Shown in pieces: positions 54,409 to 62,165 of a stretch of DNA of 64,000 nucleotides. The stretch covers positions 62,001 to 126,000 of the forward strand of contig CAWHYJ010000003.1 of NCBI GenBank assembly GCA_963833495.1, given 5' to 3'. The notes under the pieces are model-generated. The model searched no databases. It was not told where the DNA came from and saw only the letters and a list, made by a program, of their open reading frames with translations. Source of the stretch: Fodinibacter sp963833495. Its GTDB lineage: Bacteria > Actinomycetota > Actinomycetes > Actinomycetales > Dermatophilaceae. The position numbers and the translations under genes were made by a program. Position 1 is the stretch's first letter. Every line of letters starts with the position of its first letter.

Positions 54409-54500
54409 GGGAGGCCTACTTTCTGAGTAGGAACGCCCCGCTTGTCGGGGAGTTCCGCGTTGGTGATGCCTGGAATACCTCTGCTCAGAAAGTGCTCAGT
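54409..54500 (-). promoter_or_regulatory. Structured 5' leader of the cold-shock gene
   Basis: Read on the minus strand: CCTACT-CAGAA-AGTAGG (54431-54415) is a perfect hairpin whose 3' arm holds the likely ribosome binding site AGTAGG, six bases from the ATG. Upstream, GAAC-CCCCG...CGGGG-GTTC (54455-54431) forms a second stem. ACTTTCTGAG at 54493-54484 is fully complementary to CTCAGAAAGT at 54427-54418, so a long-range pairing competes with the hairpin. This is the layout of a two-state RNA switch. Confidence 0.55.
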
Positions 54501-54672
54501 CCCGGCGGGACGTTCTGCCACTACTTCACAACGGAAAGCTCAACAACTGCGGCCAGCCTAGCGGTCGTTCGCCGGGATCGCCGCATCAGGGGCGCCGGAT
54601 CTCGACGAAAACCGAACAGAGCCGTCGTGGAACGCCACCGGCGCGCCGCAAGTGGGCACCTACGCTGGCGCC

Positions 54673-55128
54673 ATGAACGAGCCGGATGTCGGCGCCACCC
54701 CGGTGCGCGCCGCCGACCACCCGCTGGCCAGGGCGAAGTACGTCGCGCTGACCACCTTCCGCCGCACCGGCGCCCCAGTGACCACCCCGGTGTGGTTCGC
54801 GCCCTCGCTCGACGAGCCGGGGTCGTTCGCCGTCATCACGGTCGACGACACCGGGAAGACCAAGCGGTTGGCGCACACGGACACCGTCGAGCTGCAGGCC
54901 TGCGACGTGCGGGGCAGGGTGACGCCCGGCACCCCCACCTTCGGCGGCACGGCCCGAATCGTGCGGGATGCCGCTGACGTCGCCTCGGTGCGCCGCGCGG
55001 TGGTCGCGAAGTACGGGCTGCTCGCCCGGATGTCCGACCTCACCGACCCGCTCGTCTCGCTGGTGGGCCGCAAGCGCGCGGCGCGGGCCGGCATCCTCGT
55101 CGTGGCGCAGTCGGCTCCCAAAGTCTGA
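54673..55128 (+). CDS. PPOX-class (F420-dependent type) oxidoreductase
   Basis: A 151-residue split-barrel flavin/deazaflavin protein: ARAKYVALTTFRRTGAPVTTPVWFAP is the signature N-terminal strand pair of PPOX-class F420-dependent enzymes; FAVITVDDTGKTKRLAHTDTVELQACDVRGRVTPGTPTFGGTARIV and a C-terminal helix (ARAGILVV) follow. ATG 54673 is chosen over 54652 because it gives the usual N-terminus. Substrate unknown. Confidence 0.85.
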   Translation: MNEPDVGATPVRAADHPLARAKYVALTTFRRTGAPVTTPVWFAPSLDEPGSFAVITVDDTGKTKRLAHTDTVELQACDVRGRVTPGTPTFGGTARIVRDAADVASVRRAVVAKYGLLARMSDLTDPLVSLVGRKRAARAGILVVAQSAPKV

Positions 55129-55157
55129 CCCCGCGCGGCTCCGGGGACGCGGCTGGT

Positions 55158-55200
55158 TCGAGGTGATCCGCGGACGCCGTGCGGCAGCCCATCACCTCGA
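55158..55200. terminator. Inverted repeat between convergent genes
   Basis: Ten-base arms TCGAGGTGAT and its complement separated by 23 bases, between the oxidoreductase stop and the stop of the small minus-strand membrane gene. Plausible shared terminator. Confidence 0.5.
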
Positions 55201-55201
55201 C

Positions 55202-55426
55202 TCAGCTGCTCGTGAACCCCGCACTGTCCGCGGTGCCGACGTCGCGGGCCTTGCGGTCGGCGAACCGGGTGAGTGCCTCCTGGCTGGCGCCGAAGATGGC
55301 CGCGACCATCGCGAAGCCAGCGAGGTTCTTGGTGTCGGCCGTTGCCAGGTTCGCCGCGACCGCCATCAGACCGATGACGGCCGACCACGCCCCGACGACG
55401 ACCTTGAGCACGGCCTGGCTGCGCAC
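55202..55426 (-). CDS. Small membrane protein or truncated membrane-protein tail, 74 aa
   Basis: SQAVLKVVVGAWSAVIGLMAVAANLA is one membrane helix and NLAGFAMVAAIFGASQEALTRFADR a second, followed by a short polar tail. This resembles the last two helices and cytoplasmic end of a larger membrane protein (FGASQEALTRFADRK) rather than a free-standing one. The GTG at 55426 is the only start; upstream frames hold no convincing N-terminus. Treat as a possible remnant. Confidence 0.45.
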   Translation of the reverse strand: MRSQAVLKVVVGAWSAVIGLMAVAANLATADTKNLAGFAMVAAIFGASQEALTRFADRKARDVGTADSAGFTSS

Positions 55427-55528
55427 CGGCGCCGACCCGGCTGGATGCTGACTCCAACCTCACATCGGCGAAACAGCAGGTCAGCGGCATCACGAAGCCA
55501 ACGGCATGCATCCGCTGCTGTGGGCGGC

Positions 55529-55957
55529 TCAGTCGGGCGCGACGAGCCGGCCGAGGGCGAGCCGGGCGAGCGGGGCGTAGCCGAGCGCCACCGGCCACAG
55601 GGCGTGGGTGACCAGCCACGCCCGGCTGCCGCCGACGTGGCCGGACCCGGGCCCGGCGGGGACGACGCCGTGGTCGAGGGACACCCGCACCGGGCCGGAG
55701 CGCACACTCCACGACCAGGTGTGCGCTGCGTGGTCCACGGCGTCGACCCGGAACACCGCGACCACGCCGCCGACCCCGGTGACCCGGCCGGTCGTGCCCG
55801 GGCGCACCACGGCATCCCGGTAGTCGACCTCGCGCAGATACGGGCTCCAGGTGGGCCACAAGGCCGGCCGGGTGTAGCGAGCCCACACCTCGTCGAGCGA
55901 GCCGGGGCCGGTGACCGACAGCGGCAGGCTGCCCGAGAGTGCCGTGGAGAGCCGCAT
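55529..55957 (-). CDS. SRPBCC-family protein, 142 aa
   Basis: LPLSVTGPGSLDEVWARYTRPALWPTWSPYLREVDYRD is the helix-grip start, RPGTTGRVTGVGGVVAVFRVDAVDHAAHTWSWSVRSGPVRVSLDHGVV the sheet, and AWLVTHALWPVALGYAPLARLALGRLV the closing helix. ATG at 55957; the much longer frame upstream is the shadow of the plus-strand sigma-like gene. Similar small lipid-binding-like proteins often lie near terpenoid genes, and the carotenoid cluster is 2 kb away. Role unknown. Confidence 0.75.
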   Translation of the reverse strand: MRLSTALSGSLPLSVTGPGSLDEVWARYTRPALWPTWSPYLREVDYRDAVVRPGTTGRVTGVGGVVAVFRVDAVDHAAHTWSWSVRSGPVRVSLDHGVVPAGPGSGHVGGSRAWLVTHALWPVALGYAPLARLALGRLVAPD

Positions 55958-56045
55958 GGGCCCCAGTGTGTCAACGCCCTCGGGCCTCGCGGCCGCTACA
56001 CACCGTTCGATCGGTGCTGTCGACCCTCCCGGCGATACTGGCGGC

Positions 56046-57968
56046 GTGAGCCTGTCGCCGGAGGACTTCGAGGAGTTCGTCGCGGCACGCTGGCACGAGC
56101 TGTACGCGGTCGCGACGGTCACCACGGGTGACCCGGGCAGCGCTGCCCGGGCCACGGCATCCGCGCTCGCGACGCTGGCCCGTCGCTGGGGCGAGACCAC
56201 CGGCTCCGGCGCGCCGACGGGTGCCGCGCGCGCCGAGGTTCTCAGGGCCGCGCTCTCGACGGCCGCGGATGCCGTCGCGCCCGCCCTCGACGACGCCTCG
56301 CCCGCCGACCGGGTCGAGGACGACGGGGTCGAGGACGACCGCCTCCGGGCCGCGCTGATGGCGGCCCTCGCGCAGGCTGCCCCGACCGCGCGCGCCGCCC
56401 TGGCCGTGCGGCAGTGGTGGGACGAGGGGCCCGACGTGGTGGCCACCGCCGCCCGCGCCGAGGTCGCCGAGGTGGGGTCCGCCTTGGCCGCCCTCGAGCG
56501 CCGGTTGGCCGCTGCGCACGCCGGCGCCCTCGGCCGCGATGAGCACGAGCTCGCCTGGCTGCTGCCGGCGGCCGTCGCCGACACGCTCGAGCACGTGGCC
56601 GACAGCGCACCGGTGGCCGACCCGGTCGGCCTCGTCGCGGCCGCCGGCGGCCGCGCCACCCACCGCCGCCGCACCCGCACAGTGGTCGTGGGCGCCGCAC
56701 TGGCGCTCGTGGTGGGGGCAGCCACTGCGCTCGCGTGGCCCGGCTCTGGCGCCGCCGGCCCAGCCGGGCACCTCCTCCCGGCGCGCGACGACCCGTCCTG
56801 GGCCGCCGTGAGCAGCTGGGGTGCGCGCGGAAACCTGGTCGACGACCCCAGCGTCGTGTCGATCGCCACTGCCGCCCGGCGGGCCGACCCCACCGCGAGG
56901 CTGCTCTACGCCGGGCGGGTGGGCGACACGCTCGCGATGGTGATGACCGGCGCGAGCCCGGGCGACCCCACCCTGCCGGCAGGGGTGCCTGGCCCGGCGC
57001 TCGGAGAGGGCTTCGACGGGGAGCAGTCCTTCCTCCGGCTGTGGACGGCGGCCGCGCCACTCGGCCCGGCGTCGCTGGTCCCCACCACGATCGACGGCGA
57101 GCCCACGACGCGCACCGGTGACCTGGTGGCCCTGAGCGTCAAGCAGCACACGGCGGGGGCTCCACCCACGTTGCTCGTCCTGACCCGCCCGAGCGTCACC
57201 GACGGCTCGGTCGTCACTGGTGTCCTGCCGCAGCCTGACGGCACCGTGCGTCGGGTGGTCGTCAGCCTCCCGCTGGTCGACGGCGTCGCCACCTTCGGCC
57301 CGACCCGCGTCGGGTTCACCCCGGAGGTCGCCGTGGCCGGCTACCGGGGAGCTCCCGCCGGTGCCTTGACCAACTCCTACGCGCTGCCGTCGAGCGGGCC
57401 CGCCGAACGGGTGGCGGTCGCGCAGCGCATCCTGGTGGCCGGCGTGACCGGGCACCGGCCCGACAGCCTCGCCACGGCATCGGTGCTCGAGGGGGTCGTA
57501 CCCGCGTCGGCGGTCGACCCCGACTACGTCGGCACCTACCCCGACTTCGTCGGCACCCACCCCCAGCAGCTGCGCGTCACCGTCGTCACCACCACCAGCC
57601 GCGACGGAGCCCGGGTGCGCACCACCCGCCTGGCCGGGTCGACCGACGACGCACCCTGGACCTACCTGGAGCGGCTGGTCGCCGTGCCGGCCACCGACTC
57701 GCACGCCCTGCTCCTCCTGCCCAGTGGCAGGAACCCCGGCTTCGTCGCGATCGCCCCCGACGGTGCGGTCGCCGAGCTCGTGACGAGCGCCGGTCGGCTG
57801 CGCGACAGCGCCACGATCCGTGACGGCCTCGCCACGCTCACCTCCGCGGAGGACCCGCAGAGCACCGAGTTCCGGCTGCGGGTGCGAGCGCCCGACGGGC
57901 ACGTCGTGTACGACGCTGTGCCCCCACGGCCGGTCGAGCTCGTCGACAGTGGCGCGGCGGCCCACTGA
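56046..57968 (+). CDS. Sigma-factor-like N-terminus joined to a membrane anchor and extracytoplasmic domain
   Basis: A 640-residue protein with an unusual architecture. Residues ~1-60 (SPEDFEEFVAARWHELYAVATVTTGDPGSAARATASALATLARRW) mimic region 2 of SigE-type ECF factors, and ~110-165 (ARAALAVRQWWDEGPDVVATAARAEVAEVGSALAALERRL) mimic region 4. One membrane helix (RTVVVGAALALVVGAATALAWPG, ~212-234) and ~400 outside residues of beta-rich sequence follow. Charged DNA-contact residues look reduced, so it may be a signalling relic of a sigma factor rather than an active one. GTG at 56046 avoids a spurious extension. Confidence 0.7.
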   Translation: MSLSPEDFEEFVAARWHELYAVATVTTGDPGSAARATASALATLARRWGETTGSGAPTGAARAEVLRAALSTAADAVAPALDDASPADRVEDDGVEDDRLRAALMAALAQAAPTARAALAVRQWWDEGPDVVATAARAEVAEVGSALAALERRLAAAHAGALGRDEHELAWLLPAAVADTLEHVADSAPVADPVGLVAAAGGRATHRRRTRTVVVGAALALVVGAATALAWPGSGAAGPAGHLLPARDDPSWAAVSSWGARGNLVDDPSVVSIATAARRADPTARLLYAGRVGDTLAMVMTGASPGDPTLPAGVPGPALGEGFDGEQSFLRLWTAAAPLGPASLVPTTIDGEPTTRTGDLVALSVKQHTAGAPPTLLVLTRPSVTDGSVVTGVLPQPDGTVRRVVVSLPLVDGVATFGPTRVGFTPEVAVAGYRGAPAGALTNSYALPSSGPAERVAVAQRILVAGVTGHRPDSLATASVLEGVVPASAVDPDYVGTYPDFVGTHPQQLRVTVVTTTSRDGARVRTTRLAGSTDDAPWTYLERLVAVPATDSHALLLLPSGRNPGFVAIAPDGAVAELVTSAGRLRDSATIRDGLATLTSAEDPQSTEFRLRVRAPDGHVVYDAVPPRPVELVDSGAAAH

Positions 57969-58045
57969 GCGCCCCGGTCGGGCTCGTAGGTCTCGGGTTT
58001 GTCGAAGGTTAGGGGCGCCCGCACCCGCAGAGGTAGCGTTGGGTC

Positions 58046-59059
58046 GTGAGCCTGCTCCGCACCGACCGGTCCTGGCGTGAAGAGGTGCGCCATCGCGTGC
58101 CCGTGCGCTACCTGCCCCAGACGACCCCCGACCACCTACGGGGCACCTGGCGCGACGCCAAGCCGGCCCGGATCGAGGCGTCCCTGGCCGCCGCGCTGCG
58201 TCGTCCCACGCATGGCTGGCTGGTCGCCGCGGCATCCGCCGACGTGCCGGCCGGCCGCACCCTGCTGCGCACCGTCGCGGGCCGAGAGGTCGTGCTCTGG
58301 CGCGGCAAGGACGGATCGGCCCACGCCGGCCCCGGTGCCTGCCCCCACCTCGGCGCCCGGCTCGACGCCTGCGACGTCGTCGACGGCACGGTGCTGTGCC
58401 GGTGGCACGGGATGCCGCTCGACGACGACCAGCCGGCCTGGCGCACCTTCGCGGCCCACGACGACGGCATCCTGTTCTGGGTGCGCGTCGGCGAGGTCGA
58501 GGAGGGTGTCGAGCCCACCGACCGCCCGGTGCTCGCCACCCGGCCACCGCTCGAGGAGTCGCTCGCCTCGGTGGTCTCGCTGCCCACCGACTGCGAGCCG
58601 CGCGACATCGTCCAGAACCGCCTCGACCCGTGGCACGGCGCCTGGCTGCACCCTTACGCGTTCAGCGACCTCACCGTCGACGACGACGCCAGCACCGACG
58701 ACCTGCTCGTGCTCGACGTCGCCTACCGGCTCGGCCGCTACTTCGCCGTGCCGGTGCGGGCGGAGTTCGCCTGCCCCGACTCACACACCATCGTCATGAC
58801 GATCACCGACGGCGAGGGCACCGGCAGTGTCGTCGAAACCCACGCGACCCCGCTCACCGCGCCCGGCACGCACCCCGCCCGCACCGTGATGACCGAGGCC
58901 GTCGTCGCGACCTCCGACCGGTTCGGCTTCCGGGTCGCGCGCGGGCTCGCCCCGCTCGTCACCCTGGGGATGCGCGCGTCGGCGACCCAGCTGTGGGCCG
59001 ACGACCTCGTCTACGCCGCGCGGCTCTACGAGCTGCGCCGCGCCGCCGCAGACCGGTAG
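58046..59059 (+). CDS. Rieske non-heme iron oxygenase, DUF5914 type
   Basis: A 337-residue protein. The Rieske cluster is C99-x-H101 ... C118-x2-H121 (ACPHLGARLD...LCRWHG). The non-heme iron site follows the D-x2-H-x4-H rule exactly: DPWHGAWLH (Asp194, His197, His202). The C-terminal half resembles DUF5914, a domain found beside carotenoid genes. It converges on and overlaps crtU by 34 bases, so it belongs to this locus and is a candidate carotenoid-modifying oxygenase. A separate electron donor is not visible. Confidence 0.85.
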   Translation: MSLLRTDRSWREEVRHRVPVRYLPQTTPDHLRGTWRDAKPARIEASLAAALRRPTHGWLVAAASADVPAGRTLLRTVAGREVVLWRGKDGSAHAGPGACPHLGARLDACDVVDGTVLCRWHGMPLDDDQPAWRTFAAHDDGILFWVRVGEVEEGVEPTDRPVLATRPPLEESLASVVSLPTDCEPRDIVQNRLDPWHGAWLHPYAFSDLTVDDDASTDDLLVLDVAYRLGRYFAVPVRAEFACPDSHTIVMTITDGEGTGSVVETHATPLTAPGTHPARTVMTEAVVATSDRFGFRVARGLAPLVTLGMRASATQLWADDLVYAARLYELRRAAADR

Positions 59060-60672
59060 GCGCGGATGCCGCGGCGCGCGAGCCGTGGCACCGGCCCGAG
59101 CCGCGAGCCCATCGGCACCGACCACACCCCGTGCCCACGCTCGCCCCAACCGGTGAGCAGCCGGTCCGCCGCGAGGAAGCCGGTCGTCGCGGCCCGCTCC
59201 ATCAGCGCCACCGGGAGGTCGCACCGCACGCAGTCGCCGGCGAGCAGCACCCGGCGGTCGGGGGTGCGCACGCCCGGGCGCGTCCGCCAGGGCTCGAGCC
59301 CCACGAGCACGCAGTCGGCCTCGACCAGCCACTCGTCGTGCACGATCTCGAGTGATGCCGTCTCGGGGTAGACCCGGTGCAGCTCGCTGAGCATCCGCTG
59401 GCGCAGGTCGACCTCGGCGGTGCCCTGGGGCAGGGCGTAGGCATGCAGCTCGACGACCGAGCCGTCGTGGGTCTGGCTCCAGCGGGTGGCGTGCCCCTCG
59501 AACTGCTCGAGCACCGAGATGTTGTCCAGTGGTCCGTAGCCGCTCGTGCCGAGGAAGGGCGGCCGCTCGGGCGCGACCTTGCCCGACAGCCACAGCCGCC
59601 AGACCGCGAACGACGGCGCCGACCGGATGCCGGCCACGGAGTCCCGCCACGCCTCACCGGCCGCGTCGTCGCCACCCAGGCCGGGTGACGCGGCGACCAC
59701 GCGGCGCAGGCCGACCGGGTCGAGGGCCAGCACCACGGCATCCGCCTCGAGCCAGTCCTGGCCGTCGTGGCCGGGGATGCCGTGCAGCACCGAGAGGCCC
59801 TCGCTCAGCTCGCCGAGCTCGCTGAACTCGGTCACCGAGCGCACCTCGCGCCCGGTGAGCACACTGACCCCGAGCCGCTCGAGGTGCGCGCCGAGCGGGC
59901 CCCACAGGGTGGCGTCGTAGTCGTCGCGCGGCACGTCGAACAGCAGCCCCTCGGCGGAGCCGACGAAGTACATGTGGAACATCGCGACGAGCTCGGCGCC
60001 GGAGAACTCGCGCGGGTCGGCGAAGAAGCTGCGGGCGAACACCTCGAGCGCAAGGTGCCGGGCGGCCTCGGGAAAGCGCAGCTCGTCGAGCACGTCGGCG
60101 GCGCTCTTCCCGTCGAGCGCGGCGAAGGTGGCCGGGAAGTCGACGTCGAGCAGCCCCAGGGCGGCGTCGACGTCGACGGCGGCCAGCCCCTTGAGGTCGA
60201 AGCTCGGGCTGCGGGCCACGAAGGCGGCGAGGTTCCACGGCGGGGTGCGCGGGATGTCGGAGAACGAGTCGCGCCCGCCGCCGTCGCGCACCAGCGGGTA
60301 GTCGTCGAGGGGCCGCAGCCGCTCCAGCGTCGGGTCGGTGCGGCGCAGCACCGAGCGCAGGTTGTAGTACTGCCGGAAGAAGGCGTGGAAGCCGCGGCTC
60401 ATCTCGCCGCGCTCACCCTCGCCGAGGTCGACCGGCCACGACCGCACCCGGCCGCCGAGCCGCTCCTGCCGCTCGAGCACGGTGACCCGCACCCCGCGCT
60501 CGGCCAGCGCGAGCGCGGCGGTGAGGCCCGCGATGCCGCCGCCGACCACGACGACGTGCCGCGCGGATGCCGGCACGCGCGCGGAATCCACGACCGTCAG
60601 TGGCGCGGGCGGCGGGTGGAACACGGCCCGGCGGTCGAGCCCGGGCGTCCAGCGGGCGGTGCGCCCGATCAC
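59026..60672 (-). CDS. crtU: CrtU-type carotene desaturase/methyltransferase (isorenieratene synthase)
   Basis: A 548-residue FAD enzyme. HVVVVGGGIAGLTAALALAERGVRVTVLERQERLGGRVRS is the dinucleotide site (about residues 37-75). SRGFHAFFRQYYNLRSVLRRTDP and PRTPPWNLAAFVARSPSF are characteristic of CrtU, which desaturates and moves a methyl group to turn beta-ionone rings into aromatic rings. The C-terminal FAD block is VLLAGDCVRCDLPVALMERAATTGFLAADRLL. GTG 60672 overlaps the crtT stop by four bases. Confidence 0.85.
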   Translation of the reverse strand: MIGRTARWTPGLDRRAVFHPPPAPLTVVDSARVPASARHVVVVGGGIAGLTAALALAERGVRVTVLERQERLGGRVRSWPVDLGEGERGEMSRGFHAFFRQYYNLRSVLRRTDPTLERLRPLDDYPLVRDGGGRDSFSDIPRTPPWNLAAFVARSPSFDLKGLAAVDVDAALGLLDVDFPATFAALDGKSAADVLDELRFPEAARHLALEVFARSFFADPREFSGAELVAMFHMYFVGSAEGLLFDVPRDDYDATLWGPLGAHLERLGVSVLTGREVRSVTEFSELGELSEGLSVLHGIPGHDGQDWLEADAVVLALDPVGLRRVVAASPGLGGDDAAGEAWRDSVAGIRSAPSFAVWRLWLSGKVAPERPPFLGTSGYGPLDNISVLEQFEGHATRWSQTHDGSVVELHAYALPQGTAEVDLRQRMLSELHRVYPETASLEIVHDEWLVEADCVLVGLEPWRTRPGVRTPDRRVLLAGDCVRCDLPVALMERAATTGFLAADRLLTGWGERGHGVWSVPMGSRLGPVPRLARRGIRAYRSAAARRSS

Positions 60673-61421
60673 GACGGGGCCGACCCGACGACGGTGTGCA
60701 CCAGGCCGTGCTGCCAGCCCGGGTAGGACCGGTGGCGCACGCCGACCAGGCCGGCGGACAGCAGCCGCTCGCAGATGCGCTGCACCGAGTCGAAGTCGCG
60801 CACGCTGGTGTAGAGGTAGCGGTGCAGCGGCACGTCGGACCGCTTGATCACGGCCAGCGGGATGATGATGCCGTGGCACACCGCGGCCCAGAGCACCTTG
60901 GCGCGGGGGTTGCCGGCCACCGAGTAGTCGTGCAGCACGAATGCGCCGCCGGGGCGCAGCACCCGCGCCACCTCGCGCACCAGCCGGGCCCGGTCGGGCA
61001 CGTTGCGCAGGAGGTAGGCGGCGAGCACGCCGTCGACCGAGCCGCTCGGCAGCGACTCGAGGTGCGCGACGGCATCCGACACGACCAGGGTGACGCTCGG
61101 CGGCCAGGTCTTGCACCGGGCCTGCGCGACCATCCCCTCCGAGGCGTCGACCCCGGTGACCGACAGGCCGCCGGCCGAGCGTCCACGGGCCGACCACGCG
61201 TCGAGCAGCGCCATGGTCGAGGCGCCCGAGCCGGAGCCGAGGTCGAGCACCTGCAGCGGTGCGCCGTCGCCGGAGGGGAGCCGCTCGACGAGCGCCTCGG
61301 CAGCGGTGCGCAGCTGGTCGTGGTAGCCGGGGGAGAGGGCGACCATGGCGTCGTAGGTCGGGGCGGCGCGGTCGAACGCGTCAGCGAGCACCCACTCCTC
61401 GCGGTGCGGCGCGTTCGTCAC
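60669..61421 (-). CDS. crtT: SAM methyltransferase of the carotenoid cluster (CrtT-like)
   Basis: A 250-residue UbiE-like class I methyltransferase: ADAFDRAAPTYDAMVALSPGYH, motif I VLDLGSGSGASTMAL, VTGVDASEGMVAQAR, the acidic motif GVLAAYLLRNVPDRARLVREVARVLRPGGAFVLHDYS. Its place between the cyclase genes and crtU fits CrtT of actinobacterial isorenieratene clusters, whose exact role is unclear. It overlaps the crtYd stop by four bases and the crtU start by four, so the whole set is one operon. Confidence 0.75.
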   Translation of the reverse strand: MTNAPHREEWVLADAFDRAAPTYDAMVALSPGYHDQLRTAAEALVERLPSGDGAPLQVLDLGSGSGASTMALLDAWSARGRSAGGLSVTGVDASEGMVAQARCKTWPPSVTLVVSDAVAHLESLPSGSVDGVLAAYLLRNVPDRARLVREVARVLRPGGAFVLHDYSVAGNPRAKVLWAAVCHGIIIPLAVIKRSDVPLHRYLYTSVRDFDSVQRICERLLSAGLVGVRHRSYPGWQHGLVHTVVGSAPS

Positions 61422-61822
61422 GGTGCCTCCTGGGTGGTCGGCCGGCTCAGCCGGCCGGTGTCGTCGGTGGTGGGAATGGTGGCTGTGGTGCCCGCCGAGT
61501 CATTGTGGTCGACCCGGTCGCCGCGCTCGCCCTGGCGGACCCACAGCAGCAGCGTCAGCGTGATCATCGAGAAGCCGAAGAGGTAGTCCTCGACCGGGAT
61601 GTCCCACGGCACCCGCACCCCGGTGATCTGGGCCGTGTCGTAGATGACGATCGGCGCTGACAGCTTGGTCAGCCAGCCGTCGACGAGCACGTGGAAGAAG
61701 TAGACGATGGCCATGGCGATCCAGTACTGGGCCTTGCGGAAGAGGCCGGTGTGCAGCCAGAAGACCTCTACCGCAACGGTTCCCAGGACTGACAGCACCG
61801 CCAGCAGGGTGTACTCAGGCAT
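61418..61822 (-). CDS. crtYd: Heterodimeric lycopene cyclase subunit, second
   Basis: A 134-residue membrane protein with three predicted helices: YTLLAVLSVLGTVAVEVFWLHTGLF, AQYWIAMAIVYFFHVLVDGWLT, and DIPVEDYLFGFSMITLTLLLW. PxEDxxFGF is the conserved CrtYd motif. With its partner it closes beta-rings on lycopene in the membrane. The C-terminal ~30 residues (Thr-rich) lie outside the conserved part. Start ATG 61822 overlaps the first subunit by 8 bases. Confidence 0.85.
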   Translation of the reverse strand: MPEYTLLAVLSVLGTVAVEVFWLHTGLFRKAQYWIAMAIVYFFHVLVDGWLTKLSAPIVIYDTAQITGVRVPWDIPVEDYLFGFSMITLTLLLWVRQGERGDRVDHNDSAGTTATIPTTDDTGRLSRPTTQEAP

Positions 61823-62156
61823 CGCGGGCCCGCCACTGACGCCACCAGCCGAGCACCGTGCCGACCGCCTCGTAGGTGAGCAGCGCACAGATCGGGATCA
61901 CGACGAAGAAGACGACCTCCTCGAGTGGCACCTCGAACGGGACGTGGATGCCGGTCGTGTACTGCGCGCTGTACGTCCAGTGCCCGCGCACGATGCCCAC
62001 GACGTCCCACACCAGGAAGATCGCCAGCACCGGCAGCAGCGACAGCAGCAGTCGCCGTGGCCGGCGGTAGACCCGGGCGCGGAGCACGAACTCGAGCGGC
62101 AGGGTGATCAGCAGGCAGCCCGCCATGAGCAGGAGGTACTGGGAGCGGTCGTCCAC
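61815..62156 (-). CDS. crtYc: Heterodimeric lycopene cyclase subunit, first
   Basis: A 113-residue membrane protein with three helices: SQYLLLMAGCLLITLPLEFVL, RRLLLSLLPVLAIFLVWDVVGI, and VPFEVPLEEVVFFVVIPICALLTYEAV. The PxEExxFF motif matches its partner's PxEDxxFGF, showing that the two arose from one gene. WDVVGIVRGHWTYSAQYTTGI is the conserved connecting loop. GTG at 62156. C50-type clusters use related cyclases (CrtYe/Yf), but no lycopene elongase gene is seen here. Confidence 0.87.
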   Translation of the reverse strand: MDDRSQYLLLMAGCLLITLPLEFVLRARVYRRPRRLLLSLLPVLAIFLVWDVVGIVRGHWTYSAQYTTGIHVPFEVPLEEVVFFVVIPICALLTYEAVGTVLGWWRQWRARDA

Positions 62157-62165
62157 GGTGCCGCC

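Noticed and set aside
55971..58547. Minus-strand open frame of about 860 codons opposite the sigma-like gene
   Set aside because: Gly/Arg/His-rich shadow, with no start context or motifs.
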